Positions 32,987 through 44,276 are shown, numbered from the stretch's first letter. The stretch: DNA of 64,000 nucleotides from Nematopogon swammerdamellus (GCA_946902875.1 OX336359.1:4092001-4156000), one strand, 5' to 3'. Translations and numbers: made by a program. Notes: generated from the letters alone by a model not told the origin.

Positions 32987-33380
32987 CTTTTTAGGGTTTC
33001 GTATCCGGTACGGGACCATATTACTAAGCCTACGCCGTCTGTCTGTCTGTCCGTCTGTCCGTCCGTCCGTGTGTCTGTCCGAGGGCTGTATTTCTTTAAC
33101 CGTAATAGGTAACCTGTTGAAATTTACACAGAATATGTGTTATTATGGCCGATATAACAACAAATAATAAAAATAAGAAAAAGTAATAAATTCAAGGGAG
33201 TTCCCATAGAAGAAACCAACAAGTGTATGCGCGCGCGCCATCTACCGAATAGATTATGAAGCATTTTAACTAATCATGTCATTTAACTAATATGAAGCAT
33301 TTCATAACACGCCATCCGCCATGACATGGCGATACGGAACCCTCGGTGCGCGAGTTCGACTCGCACTTGGCCGGTTTTTT
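32987..33380 (-). repeat. Repeat-C, full copy reversed
   Basis: tttttagggtttcgtatccg, a gtctgtccgtctgtcc array, ccgagggctgta, and the end ggtgcgcgagttcgactcgc then acttggccggttttt. Confidence 0.78.
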
Positions 33381-33625
33381 ATAACGACTTTTGCTACGAT
33401 CCGATGCTTGTTCTATGTTTCTTTAGAATGATTTTCTTGTAGTATTATGTCTCGTAGCTTTTACAAATCCCTCACCCGGTTCAATATTCTCGTATTTGTC
33501 TTCACAACACTTCCTTTCGGGTCAGCCAAGGCTCAACGTATCTCGAGCAGAAGTGGTAAAGCTTTTAAATAAGTAGCTGGACCAAATTAATAATATATCA
33601 AGTTTTCAGGCAGTTCCCAAACTTA

Positions 33626-33895
33626 TTTTTAAGGGTTCCGTATCCGTCTGTCTGTCTGCCCGAGGGCTGTATTTCTTGAACCGTAGATAGATAGATAGAA
33701 AATTCTTTATTGCTCCAGTAAACATTAAACAGTAACAAATACATTAGAAAATTTACATAAGGTGCAAAGGCTGCCTTATCCCTTACAGAGATTTCTTACA
33801 GTCAACCTTTGGATGTTTGCGATTTTGAGAACCGTCATAGGTAGCCAGTTGAAATTTTCACAGACTATTGTGTTATTTATGTGACAGATTTTTTT
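33626..33895 (-). repeat. Repeat-C partial copy split by a retroposon
   Basis: Parts 33626-33684 (agggttccgtatccg…cttgaaccgt) and 33829 to about 33895 (gaaccgtcataggtagccag) are continuous in other copies. The gap holds the insertion at 33685-33828. Confidence 0.72.
33685..33828 (-). mobile_element. 5'-truncated retroposon tail inserted in Repeat-C
   Basis: 144 bp, flanked by the exact 7-bp duplication gaaccgt (33678-33684, 33829-33835). On the minus strand it ends gcaataaagaattttc and a TCTA run, a LINE-type 3' tail. Related to 8101-8215. Confidence 0.75.
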
Positions 33896-34428
33896 AAATG
33901 TACAACAGTGACAACAGCTGTCCTTGGGTTGCAAATTGAGCCTGGGACGTCAAACGTCCCGCGGGCCGCAAATGTGTAGTCCCTGATTAAGTCCTACGAT
34001 CCGTGTATAGAGAACACGTTCTTTTGCTTCAGTTGATCGTAGTTTTCAAAGTCGATATGCGTGCGCCGTCGTCGTCGTCGCCGCGCCGTGATCGGTAAGC
34101 TTTGTCTGGGAAATCTTACCGATTTGTGAATGGCTTTAGGTCGCTTGAATGATACCTAGGTCCTAGGCGTCTTTGATGTTTGATGTTGAATTTAGGCATA
34201 TTATTTTCAGGCTATGAATAAACACTTTTCGTCCTCAACCTGACAAGTTTATTTTTCGTATATGTACCTGAACTTTGTGTGTTACAAAATAAACTATTTT
34301 GATAAAAGTTTTGAATTTTCTAGGACCATCCGTTTAGAAGTTTTAGGGCTGTAACGTACAGACAGACGGACAGCCGGACAGACGGACGGACAAAGAAGTG
34401 ATACTTTTTATTTTATAGAAAGCGCAAT

Positions 34429-34745
34429 GTGGTGCCGAGCCTAACGTGTGTTATAAGGTGTATAATGATGCCCATGGGCATTCGTTCGCATGCGGGGGTT
34501 GTGAATGCCATGCCTGCCCTGACAGGTGTCTATTCACGCCTCTCTTCAACGAGCCGAGACTGTACTTTCCGGGGTATATGTGAGCAGGGAGAAGTTCCAG
34601 AGTTTACAAGTTCTGTGAAGGAAAGATCTGCAGAACAGATTGGTACGCATCCGCCTATAGGGATGGAATCCCTGCCCAGTGCGGTGTGCGGTGCTGGAAG
34701 TAGGGCGGCGGCGGCGGGATCACGTCAAACAGCAGCTCTTTAAAC
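34429..34745 (-). pseudogene. LINE reverse transcriptase 3' fragment
   Basis: Reversed C-terminal region and 3' UTR of the same non-LTR family as 59795-60322 (shared gcatgcgggggttg and catgcctgccctgac…cccgagactg-type words). Stops interrupt the frame. Confidence 0.6.
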
Positions 34746-34759
34746 GCGAAAGTTTGTGA

Positions 34760-35053
34760 GGATGGATGGATGTATGGATCTTTTTTCCTCTTTCACGCAA
34801 AAACTACTGAACGGATTTTGATGAGACTTTACAGTACTATAGATTATACATCATAATAACATATAGGCTATTATACTATCACGCTAAATAGCCTTAGGGC
34901 TCAGCAGTATCAAATAAAGTATAGTATGGACGGGAGAGAGAGAATATAAAAGACAAGAAAAACAAAAGTCTATCAACGTCTCATAAAAACTTCAATTTCG
35001 AATTCTGTTCTTTTTTCAAAATCCACGCGGACGAAGTCGCGGCCAAAAGCTAG
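34760..35053 (+). mobile_element. Helitron-like element, 3' end clear
   Basis: aactactgaacggattttga, aggctattatactatcacgc, and the end cgcggacgaagtcgcggcca then aaagCTAG followed by T. The 5' end is not resolved. Confidence 0.6.
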
Positions 35054-35210
35054 TCTACAATGGTTTGGCTCAAGATTCATACAGATATCGCAGGGCAGCG
35101 CGGCCAACGCTCCTCATTGTCTGGGCAGCGCTACACAGGTTGCGTTCGTACTGTTGTTTCACTTTTTCTTAGTTAGGTCCCCATCTGAAACGTGCGTTAA
35201 AAAGCTTCGC

Positions 35211-35439
35211 TTTTTTTTATGGAAACTAACACTGTTGACTACATATCCTACAACATCCGTAACACCGGGTGAGCTAGGTGCCATGTCAGTGCTTCCCTTC
35301 GGTCGTGCCGGCTACACTGAACTGAACGGAAAACACAAACTAGCCGTTTCGACCGACGTTTCATTCAGTGCGGTGGTACCAACCCGGGCGGGTTGAACCC
35401 TACCACCTAGTAAGGTAAGAATAGAAGGGACCTACAGTT
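35211..35439 (-). mobile_element. SINE-B, 5'-truncated
   Basis: From poly-T to ggacctacagtta. Internal deletions at the gtgatgtcagcccat and tatttacat positions. Head missing. Confidence 0.75.
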
Positions 35440-35748
35440 ATATCTAAAACTACCTATATTTCCTAATTCATAAATGTAATAAATAAAAACCGGTGACTAG
35501 GTACTTCTCTCTCAAGCTAAGTACTAACTCCACTTTTAATAACTCAAAACGCCAAAAGGAGTTATTAAAAAGTTCCCTCCAGGAGTGGTGCCGAATTACA
35601 ACTCAGCTCCTCTTCGACGCAACAAATTTTCGAAGAATTTCTCGAAGAATTTGCATGCAAATTGATGCAATATCGTTTCGTTGGACTGAATGAACAGTAC
35701 ATGCCTGAGGAATCTCCCCTCGCGACAGCGATATTCAAATAAAATTCG

Positions 35749-36143
35749 CAAAAACCGGCCAAGTGCGAGTCGAACTCGCGCACCCAGGGTTCCGTATCGC
35801 CATGTCATGGTCAGCGCCACTCACGCCATCTATGGAGTGTTTTATGAAATGCTTCATATTAGTTAAAATTCATAATTAGTTAAAATGCTTCATACTCTTT
35901 TCGGCAGATGGCGCGCATACACTTTTTAGTTTCTTCTATGGGAACCTCCGTGAATTTTTTACTTTTTTGTATTATTTGTTGTTAATATCAGCCATAATAA
36001 ATAACACATATTCTGTGAAAATTTCAACGGGCTACCTATTACTGTTCAAGAGATACAGCCCTCGGACAGACGGACAGACAGATAGACATACGGAGTAGGC
36101 TTAGTAATAGGGTCCCGTACGACGGATACGGAACCCTAAAAAG
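35749..36143 (+). repeat. Repeat-C, full copy
   Basis: aaaaccggccaagtgcgagt to ggatacggaaccctaaaaa, with a short GACA array. Immediately followed by a variant SINE-B-like element. Confidence 0.8.
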
Positions 36144-36157
36144 GAGCATGCTCATTT

Positions 36158-36413
36158 GTCAGCCTTTGGTAGCTCGGTGGTGATATGCATCGGCGTTCGG
36201 TTGTCGAAGTTAAGCACACCGGATGCGGCTAGACGTTGCATGAGTAAGCGTTCGACTATTGTTAGTAGCCGCAGTTCGGATTCCATGCGAATCCGTAGGT
36301 CCCATCCACAGAGCTGAGATGCAGCCGTTTTCTCCCGTCGCGACGCGATTTCTGATTTCTTGCTCTGTTGTCCCTTCGGTCGGTCGAAACGGATATGAAT
36401 CGAAAGAAAAAAA
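36158..36413 (+). mobile_element. Divergent tRNA/5S-headed SINE
   Basis: gtcagcctttggtagctcgg then gtcgaagttaagcacaccgg, a 5S-like A-box region distinct from SINE-B proper. The body keeps only agttcggattccatgcg, ccgtaggtccc and cggtcggtcgaaacgg. It ends in short A-runs. A separate subfamily or a heavily deleted copy. Confidence 0.55.
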
Positions 36414-36504
36414 CTACTTACACAATCTATTTAAAATAAACACATCATCATCACACATTAAAATGTCAAGTCATAATTTGAAAATTATTAATACAAATAT
36501 TTTG

Positions 36505-36840
36505 TCAGCCTCGGTAGCTCAGTGGTGGATGGATGGCCGCTCGACCGTTGGAGGCTGAACGTGGTTCGGATTCCACGTAAAACTGTAGAGTCCCTTCCCT
36601 TCTTACCTTACTAGGTGGTAGGGTTTATCCCGCCCGGGTTGATACCACCGCACTGAATGAAACGTCGGTCGAAACGGCTATGTAAATAGTTAGTATTTTC
36701 CGTCAAGTTCAGTGTAGCCGACATGAAAATATGAAGGGAAGCACTGACATGGCACCTACTTAACCCGTTTTATGGGTTGGCATCTCGGATGTTGTAGGTA
36801 ATGTAGCCAACGGTGCCAGTTTCCATAAAAAATAAAATAA
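36505..36840 (+). mobile_element. SINE-B lacking most of the 5S-like part
   Basis: gtcagcctcggtagctcagt passes directly to ggatggccgctcgaccgttg, losing the taagcaacgctgggcgcggt segment. Body and poly(A) tail complete. Confidence 0.8.
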
Positions 36841-37211
36841 AATATTTTTTTATTATTTACCTACACTTTACAAAAAAATTAATACGTATACTTAAAGAGA
36901 ATCGGATTAATTTTTTATATGAAAGCCTCTTATAACACCCAATCCGGAAAAAAAAATCTGAAATTTCCACAAATTTTCCTCTGATCCGACCCCCGGATTA
37001 TTTCGGAATCGAAATTCAGATTCCGCCCGAATTTGAATGCGAAATAAATTGAAGGATTTCACTTCGGAGGTGATTATTTCGTTGCTCGCACCTTTCCATG
37101 CGCCCTAATATGCTTTCAGGCCTCATCCCGACTGTGGGGATGGAGAGGGAATTAGTCGGGAAGCGAAATTGGCTTGTACAACGGAAATCAGCCGGTATAC
37201 GGCAGGGTTTT

Positions 37212-37911
37212 GTCATCGTCGAAAGCTCAGTAATGCGGTCGGGAGACTGTCGGTCAGCACAAGCACACCTGGGCGCGGTCAGCGGATGGATATGGGTGAC
37301 CGCTCGATCGTTGGAGGCTGACCGTGGTTCCGATTCCACGTAAAACCTGTAGGTTGGCCGACGGATGGCCGAGTGGTTTGGGCATCGGCTTCTCATGCGA
37401 GAGGTCCAAGGTTCGAATCCGGTCGGCGTGTACCAATGAGTTTTTTCTGACGAAAAAAATTACGTGCATACCTACACATGCTACTTCACCGTTCGGAACC
37501 GGTGTAAAACTGTAGGTCCCTTGCCCCTTACTAGGTGGTATGCTCAAATTGTAGGCGACTGCGTTGGTACCACCGTACTGGATGTAAGATGGCCGCATAG
37601 CAGCCTCGGTTGTGTTCTCCTCTAGTCCAGTATAGGGAAGTCTCCGGTATGGCATCTACCTTCTCAGACGTGATATTGGCTAGTCGGAGCATGTGCTTTG
37701 ACCCCTCCGACTCAGCCAACCATACCGGATTACATAAAAAATAATGTAAATAGTTCGTGTTTTCCGTCCAGTTCAGTGTGAGCCGGAACGACCGAAGGGA
37801 AGCACTGACATGGCGCCTAGTTCACCCGGTGTTATGAGCTGACATCACTGATGTTGTAGGCGAGGTTGTAGGTGATGTAGCCAACCGTGTCAGTTTCCAT
37901 AAAACAAAAAA
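37212..37911 (+). mobile_element. SINE-B / SINE-A / SINE-B mosaic
   Basis: SINE-B head at 37212-37354 ends at the shared core (aaacctgtaggt). SINE-A occupies 37355-37744. SINE-B resumes at 37745 with atgtaaatagttcgtgtttt and runs to its tail. About 90 bp of SINE-B core is absent, so this is not a clean insertion. Confidence 0.75.
37355..37744 (+). mobile_element. SINE-A within the mosaic
   Basis: gatggccgagtggtttgggc and ggttcgaatccggtcggc head, core, 3' region and cggattacataaaaaa. It lacks the gccagcaatccag segment. Confidence 0.82.
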
Positions 37912-38062
37912 GGTTCTCTGTTAGCTATTCATAGCTACTAGTAATTTCTTATGATCGGTCTCACCCTCTCCAATCGGCTTTTCAATGCGTCTAGTCAGAC
38001 AGGACTGCAGCTATCGCTATTTAAAATATTTATAAGTACTGTGTGGGGCCGGTACTATGGGT

Positions 38063-38246
38063 AATGTAAGAAAAGCCCCACTGCATATCTCTCCGTGCAT
38101 GTCGTAAATGGCGACTATGGGATAAGAATAAGATGCCATGCATGAGGGCGCGGAGAGGCTAGCCACCTCTCACCTTGGCACGGTCCTTCCACCGAGTCAT
38201 GTAACCCACCACCTTACTCCGATTGTCGGGATGCAGAGTGTGATGT
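38063..38246 (+). repeat. Repeat-E copy with internal deletion
   Basis: gccccactgcatatctctcc…cttggcacggtccttccacc, then jumps to ccgattgtcgggatgcagag near the end. Confidence 0.65.
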
Positions 38247-38282
38247 GGTATGTATGTATGTATTTTTGTATGTAATTACGAG

Positions 38283-38400
38283 TAGCTTTTATTCGCGGCT
38301 TCGCTTCGCGCGACTTTTTGCTCACAGCTCAGGCCGCCGATGACGTAGCGTTATGATTTATAGTCAAGAACCACACTGTGAAGTGACAGAATGTAACAGT
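38283..38400 (-). repeat. Helitron-like 3' end, reversed
   Basis: tagcttttattcgcggcttcg resembles the reverse of the gcgaagccgcg…aaaagCTAG terminus. The rest is not resolved. Confidence 0.35.
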
Positions 38401-38782
38401 GAACACCGTATGTAAATCGATAAAGTTGTTCTCGAGTTATAAGGATATTTATGTTGGCAACGTTTTAAAATTATTTTTTATTTGTTTAATTATGTAACAG
38501 TTTTTAAGTACAACACAACATATTGGAGTTCTAATTAATTACACATTAGAGCACATAGTAAAATTTCCTTCAAGTGTCTAATATTTTCCTTTAATTTTCA
38601 TTTTGCGATTAATTAACTGTGAGTGATTGAAGACGAAAGAGATTTTCAAAATTAATTAGTACTCTTGAGAAATTGTGACAAGAAGGAAAATTCGCTTAAA
38701 GTTTTATATATTTGACATGCAGGAATCTGCCTAAATGACAGTTGACATTTCTAGATATTATCTGTAAAATACATTTACATAC

Positions 38783-38912
38783 ATAGCGTCACGCCTCCTT
38801 CCCGGTGGGGTAGACAGAGATAACGGATCTCCACGTGCCACGATCCTGACACACATCTGGCGCCTCTTCCACTCATTCACTCTTCTCGTTCTTCATGCAT
38901 GCTCGTCGATTA
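38783..38912 (-). pseudogene. LINE 3' remnant, reversed
   Basis: On the minus strand encodes C-Q-D-R-G-T-W-R followed by V-Y-P-T-G-K-E-A and stop, the end of the family seen at 16650-17115. Abruptly ended by the element at 38915. Confidence 0.65.
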
Positions 38913-38914
38913 TA

Positions 38915-39375
38915 CAGGGTGTCCCGGGACTGGTGTTGTTCCTTTAAGGAGGTTATTCTAAGCCCTGTAACAAATTCACTGGCGAAAGAATTTTTTAAAT
39001 ATGTGCGTTCATTAAAATTTTAGGATTTCCTAACAAACTAAATGCGTACTACAATGTGTGGGCGCCTTTAGCGGCGGGCGGTACGCGGGCGGAGCAGCCG
39101 GCGGCGGCGCGGAGGGGCGCAGCCGGTACGCGGGCGGGACGGGCTATCTGTTTGCGTTCACTCGTGTCGCGTCCGTCCGTATTCCCGCTGCCCGCTGCCC
39201 CGCGCCCCGCGCACTCCCGATTAGAGCATTACAACATTACACTACACTATTAACTTTAAAAATTTATATCTCCGCAACGGGCGTACCTAGAACCCTACCT
39301 CTTTTACTAATTATGTTTGTTACAAAGCGTAGAATAGCCCCCTTAGAGGAACTACACCTGTCAGGGGACACCCTG
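38915..39375. mobile_element. TIR element with GC-rich payload
   Basis: The left end cagggtgtcccgggactggtg mirrors cacctgtcaggggacaccctg at right. TATA on both sides. 39057-39225 is extremely GC-rich with a repeated ggtacgcgggcgg. An open frame there is composition-driven and unrecognised. It sits within the LINE remnant at its left. Confidence 0.7.
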
Positions 39376-39439
39376 TATAAAATCTTAATTTTCTTCAATT
39401 AGCATAGTTATCGGTTCTGTAGCATCACGTCCTTAATTG

Positions 39440-39525
39440 AGGCTGAGCAGTAGTGTCGAAAGTGATAGTTGTAATATTTATTTTAATTTTATTTTTAATT
39501 CGATCGAAGCCACGCCCACGGCTAG
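39440..39525 (+). repeat. Helitron-like 3' end
   Basis: cgatcgaagccacgcccacg then gCTAG before T, similar in style to other lepidopteran Helitron ends. The 5' limit is unknown. Confidence 0.35.
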
Positions 39526-39784
39526 TCTTTTCTTTACTTACACATATTAAGCAATTTCATTATCTTTGCATTATTAATATATCCAATTTTCTAAAGCCCG
39601 CCGAAATGAAACGAAATTCTCTAGCCTCAACGCAATTTCTCACATTTGCCTTATTATTATTAAGGGGGCTATATACGCGAGAGATTGAAAGGAGAAAGTA
39701 CGAGTACATTTATTTAATGTAATTTTTTTAAGATAGCTATTTAAATTTATTGAAAGTTGTACATAGTACAGTAATTTTAAATAT

Positions 39785-39898
39785 GAAATGAAATGAAGGG
39801 AAGTACTGACATGGTACCTAGTTCACCCGGTGTTATGGGCTGACATCACGGATGTTTTAGGTGATGTAGCCAACCGTGTCACTTTCCAAAAAAAAAAA
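39785..39898 (+). mobile_element. SINE-B 3' fragment
   Basis: gaaatgaagggaagtactga to gtgtcactttcc and poly(A). Confidence 0.75.
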
Positions 39899-40754
39899 GA
39901 TTGCCGCTTTTGGATAAGGACAGCCAATGCGTAAGTAGTTTTGAAAATTTCATATTTATTAATAAAAAAACAGTACGTTAAAATTAACTAGCACGTACAT
40001 TTATTAATTATATTAAGTGTATTACAATTATAAAAAAATATATATAATTATTATATTTTATTTTACTTACCCACGCTCAAGACATTCGCTTCCCTTGTTC
40101 AAAAAAACACCTAAAACTGTATGAAGTGAAAACCTAAAAAAAACCTTTTGTTTCATTCCTCGAAGCACAAGTAAGTATGTATATTTATTTGTATATTATA
40201 TTTTATATATATAGTCATTTTTATGTATATCAGCACAAGGTGTGGCTTTTTATTTAACTACCTGTCCTTACATGAAATATTAATAACTATTTTTATTATT
40301 ATTTTATCTTCAATTCTCACGCTCAACCCTTTTGCTACTACCTAAGTACTTACATTCCACTATATTAAGGAATCTCAAACATCCAAAGGTAAAATATTTT
40401 GGATCCATGCAGTATTTAAATCAATTTCTATTCTATCTACGTTTCACCGAGGTTACATACCTACCCCTTAAAGAAAGAGACAGTTATACGTACGTAGTAC
40501 TTAATAACGTAAAGCTGACACTTTGTGTTACTCAATTATTTTAAAGGTCACAAGGGCTTAGCGGTTAAGCCAAGGAGTTCATAAATAAAGAAGGACCATA
40601 AAATTTTCCAGCTTATCTTAAATTATATGCATTACGTATCTGTTAAACTTGTCATAATTAATAACTTTTACATTTGGTCTATTCATTCATACTACGTCTT
40701 GGATCTCTTTAATGGTCAGTATTCGGTTTCGAATTCGAATTTTCGAATTTCGAA
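39899..40754. other. AT-rich unique DNA
   Basis: No repeat family or gene recognised. Short open frames (for example 70 codons at 40332) lack coding signs. Confidence 0.35.
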
Positions 40755-41024
40755 GCGTATTACTAAGCCTACACCGCCGCCGTCTGTCTGTCTGCCTCTA
40801 CGCCGCCGTCTGTCTGTCTGTCTGTCCTACTGATGTATCTTTGGAACCGTCATAATTAGCTAATTAAAATCTTCCCAGAAATAGTTTATAATGACAAATA
40901 ATAAATAATAGAAAAAGTAAAAAAATTTAGGGGGTCCCCATAACAGAAACGTGTTTTTTTTTCAAGTTTTTGTGTTGTTGCGGAAACCTCGGTGCGCGAG
41001 ACTGAATCGCACTTGGCGGGTTTC
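40755..41024 (-). repeat. Repeat-C, diverged copy reversed
   Basis: gcgtattactaagcctacac, duplicated ccgccgtctgtctgtctg array, and ctcggtgcgcgagactgaat then cgcacttggcgggttt. Confidence 0.65.
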
Positions 41025-41964
41025 TGGGTTCAATCTAATTCGTCATCACATTCATAAGTTAAGTATTTATATGGTTTGTAGTCATTCACTTATTTTTTTT
41101 TCTTCTCTCCTTGAACTAACAACCTTCACCCGTGTATGTAGTATTTATTACTGTTATTTAGTAATTTTACTGTTAGTTGTACATAATAAATAAATAAAAA
41201 TAACATATCTTCGAACGAGGCCCGCTGAAAAAATTGTGTGCAGTTCATTGTGTGCACCAAGCCACAATTAATGCAAATTGTCTGTATTTATAGAATTTCT
41301 TAAGGACGAAGGTATTTTGTGTGCAATGTGTGATAAACACAGTTCTATTCTTTTAAATACTTTCGGTTAAGCAATGCTAAGTCAGAAAGTGAAAATTCAC
41401 GTGTAGAACCTTTTAAAATCATTATGAATAATATAAAATGCCATTAAAATAAAATAAAAATATTATATCTTTCTCGCCTCATAAAGGGGAATCAAAATGT
41501 TTATCGCTACAGGGTACTACACGGTTTAAGAACTTTTAGAACAGGCGCGTAACAGTTTTATTCGATTTAAATTGGATTATGAGAGCAAGTACATAATCTT
41601 TTTTGACGTGATGACGTCACGTCTTATAAATTGATGAACACCGGCTGCACACACGAAAAAGTGTCACGTTCCATCTGAGCCTGTGTGTGCAAGCGAGAGC
41701 GCGTAACAAGCGATAGAGAGGCACATTCGGTATAGTCAAAGTTACCATGGAAACGTCTTAAGAAGTAAAACTGTCAAGATCAGACAACAGAAGTTTATTG
41801 ATGGCCAGTCACAAGATGATTAATCTTTCTACTGGAAATAGAATTACTAATCTTTGCTCTATGTACTACGATTATTCCACGTCATCACGTAAAACTATCG
41901 TCCGTAAACCGCCTTTACAGACAACCAATTTTTTTTAATTGAAAGCGCCACCCACAAGTTGTCT
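41025..41964. other. Unique DNA, nothing identified
   Basis: AT-rich, no clear ORF or shared repeat. 41595-41760 is moderately GC-rich (gatgacgtcacgtc near 41610). Confidence 0.3.
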
Positions 41965-42058
41965 AACGGCCCCCATGAAAATTCGGACATATATGGGAGT
42001 TGCGAATGCCATGCCAGCCTGACAGGGATCTATTTGCGCCCCTCTTGAAGGGCCCGAG
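41965..42058 (-). repeat. LINE 3' fragment
   Basis: ggagttgcgaatgccatgcc…tcttgaagggcccgagg matches the non-LTR family at 59795-60322. A GC-rich patch (42059-42170) of unknown origin follows it. Confidence 0.55.
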
Positions 42059-42197
42059 GCCGCTCGACTTCGACGCCGCCGCCGCCAGCGCTCGCCCGCA
42101 GCAGCACTGCCTCCGCCCACCGCGTCGCCTTGCCTCCCCTCTGCCCGGGTCGTCCAATACGAGAGCCGCCGTGCTTCTTCACACCCCATAGACGGAG

Positions 42198-42443
42198 GTT
42201 ACACGCTAGGTTTGGCATCAGTTCAGTCCATCAGTCTGGTTAAACCATGGTCCACCAGACTGACCGTTTAATCTATTGACCGATGGACTGATGGACCAGA
42301 CTCATGGATTTAAAAATATTTTGATACTAGACTGATGGCAGACTGATATAGTGCGAATGCATTTTACGTCTGGCGTCAGTCTGGCGTCAATCTGGTCGTG
42401 ACCAAGGTCACGGACTGAACTGATGCCAAACCTAGCGTGTAAC
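42198..42443. mobile_element. MITE with internal agactga/ctggtc repeats
   Basis: gttacacgctaggtttggca…tcagttcagtcc at left is mirrored by ggactgaactgatgccaaac…ctagcgtgtaac at right. The interior is filled with variants of cagtctgg and gactgatgg. TA lies at both ends if the element is taken to start at cacgctagg. Confidence 0.75.
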
Positions 42444-42572
42444 ATACGCACACCCCACCACCAAGCTCCAAGCCGCTGGTGCATATCATCGACGACGAAG
42501 ATGGAGCTTTGACGTCGGCCGAACCACAAGAACTGTACCGTGTGGAGCTGGTTTGTACCGTGTGGACCTGGT

Positions 42573-42644
42573 ACTCTAAAAGAATAGCCCCACTGCATCT
42601 CTCCCCGTGTATGTCGTGAAAGGTGACTAAGGGATACGACTCCG
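42573..42644 (+). repeat. Repeat-E 5' fragment
   Basis: aagaatagccccactgcatc…gactaagggatacgac, then replaced by SINE-B. Confidence 0.65.
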
Positions 42645-42880
42645 TTCTTATATTACTAGGTGGTAGGGCTTAACCCGCACGGATTGGTACCACCGCACTG
42701 AATGAAAGGACGGTCGAAACGGCTATGTATAAATAGTTTGTGTTTTCCGTTCAGTTCACTGTAGCCGGCACGACCGAAGGGAAGCACTGACGTGGCACCA
42801 AGTTCACCCGGTGTTATGGGCTGACATCACGGATGTTGTAGGTGATGTAGCCAACCGTGTCAGTTCCCATAAAAAAAAAA
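42645..42880 (+). mobile_element. SINE-B, 5'-truncated
   Basis: From ttcttatattactaggtggt to gtcagttcccat and poly(A); head lost. Confidence 0.8.
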
Positions 42881-42945
42881 CTTAGGCGAGGGCGACGTCC
42901 ACCACCGGCCAACTTGGGGTAATCGGGACCTCGCGTCCTGTCTAG

Positions 42946-43057
42946 TGCCCCCGCTACCGGTGGTGCAGTGAAGAACGAGATATGTGAGAGAGCTGCGCGA
43001 CGACATCGCCGTGCAGTCCGGCGGATACAGAGCCCAACAAACAAATTGGTGCTAACG
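42946..43057 (+). other. Weak candidate internal exon
   Basis: tctag acceptor at 42945, then open reading A-P-A-T-G-G-A-V-K-N-E-I-C-E-R-A-A-R-R-H and on to L-V-L-T, then a GTAGGT donor at 43058. It is coding-like in composition and lies in repeat-free DNA, but is not recognised and may be chance. Confidence 0.2.
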
Positions 43058-43198
43058 GTAGGTTGTTTTAGATTTAAAGTGGTATTATATTGGATTAAAA
43101 TAACGCGTCACTACTGTAGATTTCCTAGCTCCTGTCCAACCCTCATAGCACCTTACTAACGCTATTGTAAAGTCACTAAAGAACCTTAACCTGTATAA

Positions 43199-43333
43199 GG
43201 CCCACTTGCACCAACACGAATTTACGATATAAACCAGTTTAACTCGTTAAGCTAGCACCCGTTGACTGTGGGAACCGCGTTTAAATCCATAACTCGCTAC
43301 TTAACTCTAAACTCGTGTTGGTGCAAGTGGGCC
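43199..43333. mobile_element. Harbinger-type MITE
   Basis: 135 bp. ggcccacttgcaccaacacg is mirrored by cgtgttggtgcaagtgggcc. Flanked by TAA on both sides (43196-43198, 43334-43336), the 3-bp target of PIF/Harbinger elements. Confidence 0.82.
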
Positions 43334-43382
43334 TAAGAATGGGGCTCTATTAAACAGCTCTTATAACGCCATAATGTTAGTT

Positions 43383-43672
43383 GGGAGCTCTCCGAGATGG
43401 GGGTGGTGGTGGCCTACGTGTCTAGTACCACCACCCATCGCTCGAAGCTAGTATCGCGTCGTCTCGGAGAGCTTCGTAGCCACGGCCTGCACCCGTCGGC
43501 GTGCTTGGAGGCTTTTCTCCCGCCGCCGCCGCCGCCGTCGGCGGTAATCCCGTTTTTTTAATTTGATTCTGTTTGTATACATTTTTCATATTTCTTTTAA
43601 AGAATTAATGTGAATATATTTCTAAAGAAAAGCGCGTAAATAAAGAGATACAATAATAATAATACAGAAACG
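43383..43672 (+). repeat. LINE 3' end, second copy
   Basis: Same family as 25226-25500 (gagctctccgagatgggggt). It ends taaataaagagatacaat then AAT repeats. Confidence 0.6.
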
Positions 43673-43894
43673 CTATTCAGCTTGTTAATACGATGTTTGA
43701 AAACTCCCACGTTGAAAGTATCGGAAAACACACTTGCACCGGTAAACAAGGTTTTCTCAGAATGATCCATCAACAATTTTTATAGAGAGTTATATTTTTA
43801 TGTTTAAAAAAATCGTCTGGGCGTTATAGCGAAATTTTAATAAAACATACGGCAATCGCTTATTGAGTATAATGTTTATTATTACACAATCAGT

Positions 43895-44276
43895 AAAAAA
43901 CCGGCCAAGTGCGAGTCAAACTCGCGCACCGAAGGTTCCGTATCGCCATGTCATGGTCAGCGCCATTCACGCTATCTATTGCGTGTTTATAAAATACTTC
44001 ATATTAGTTAAAATTAATGATTAGTTAAAATGCTTCATACTCTTTTCGGTAGATGGCGCACATACACTTTTTGGTTTTTTCTATGGGAATCCCCGTGAAT
44101 TTTTTACTTTTTCTTATTTGTATTATTTGTTGTTATATCGGCCATAATAACACATATTCTGTGAACATTTTAACGGGCTACCTATTACGGTTCAAGAGAT
44201 ACAGCCCTCGCACAGACAGACAGACGGCGTAGGCTTAGTAATAGAGTCCAGTACTGGATACGGAACCCTAAAAAAG
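43895..44276 (+). repeat. Repeat-C, full copy
   Basis: aaccggccaagtgcgagtca to actggatacggaaccctaaa; short acagacagac array. Confidence 0.8.
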
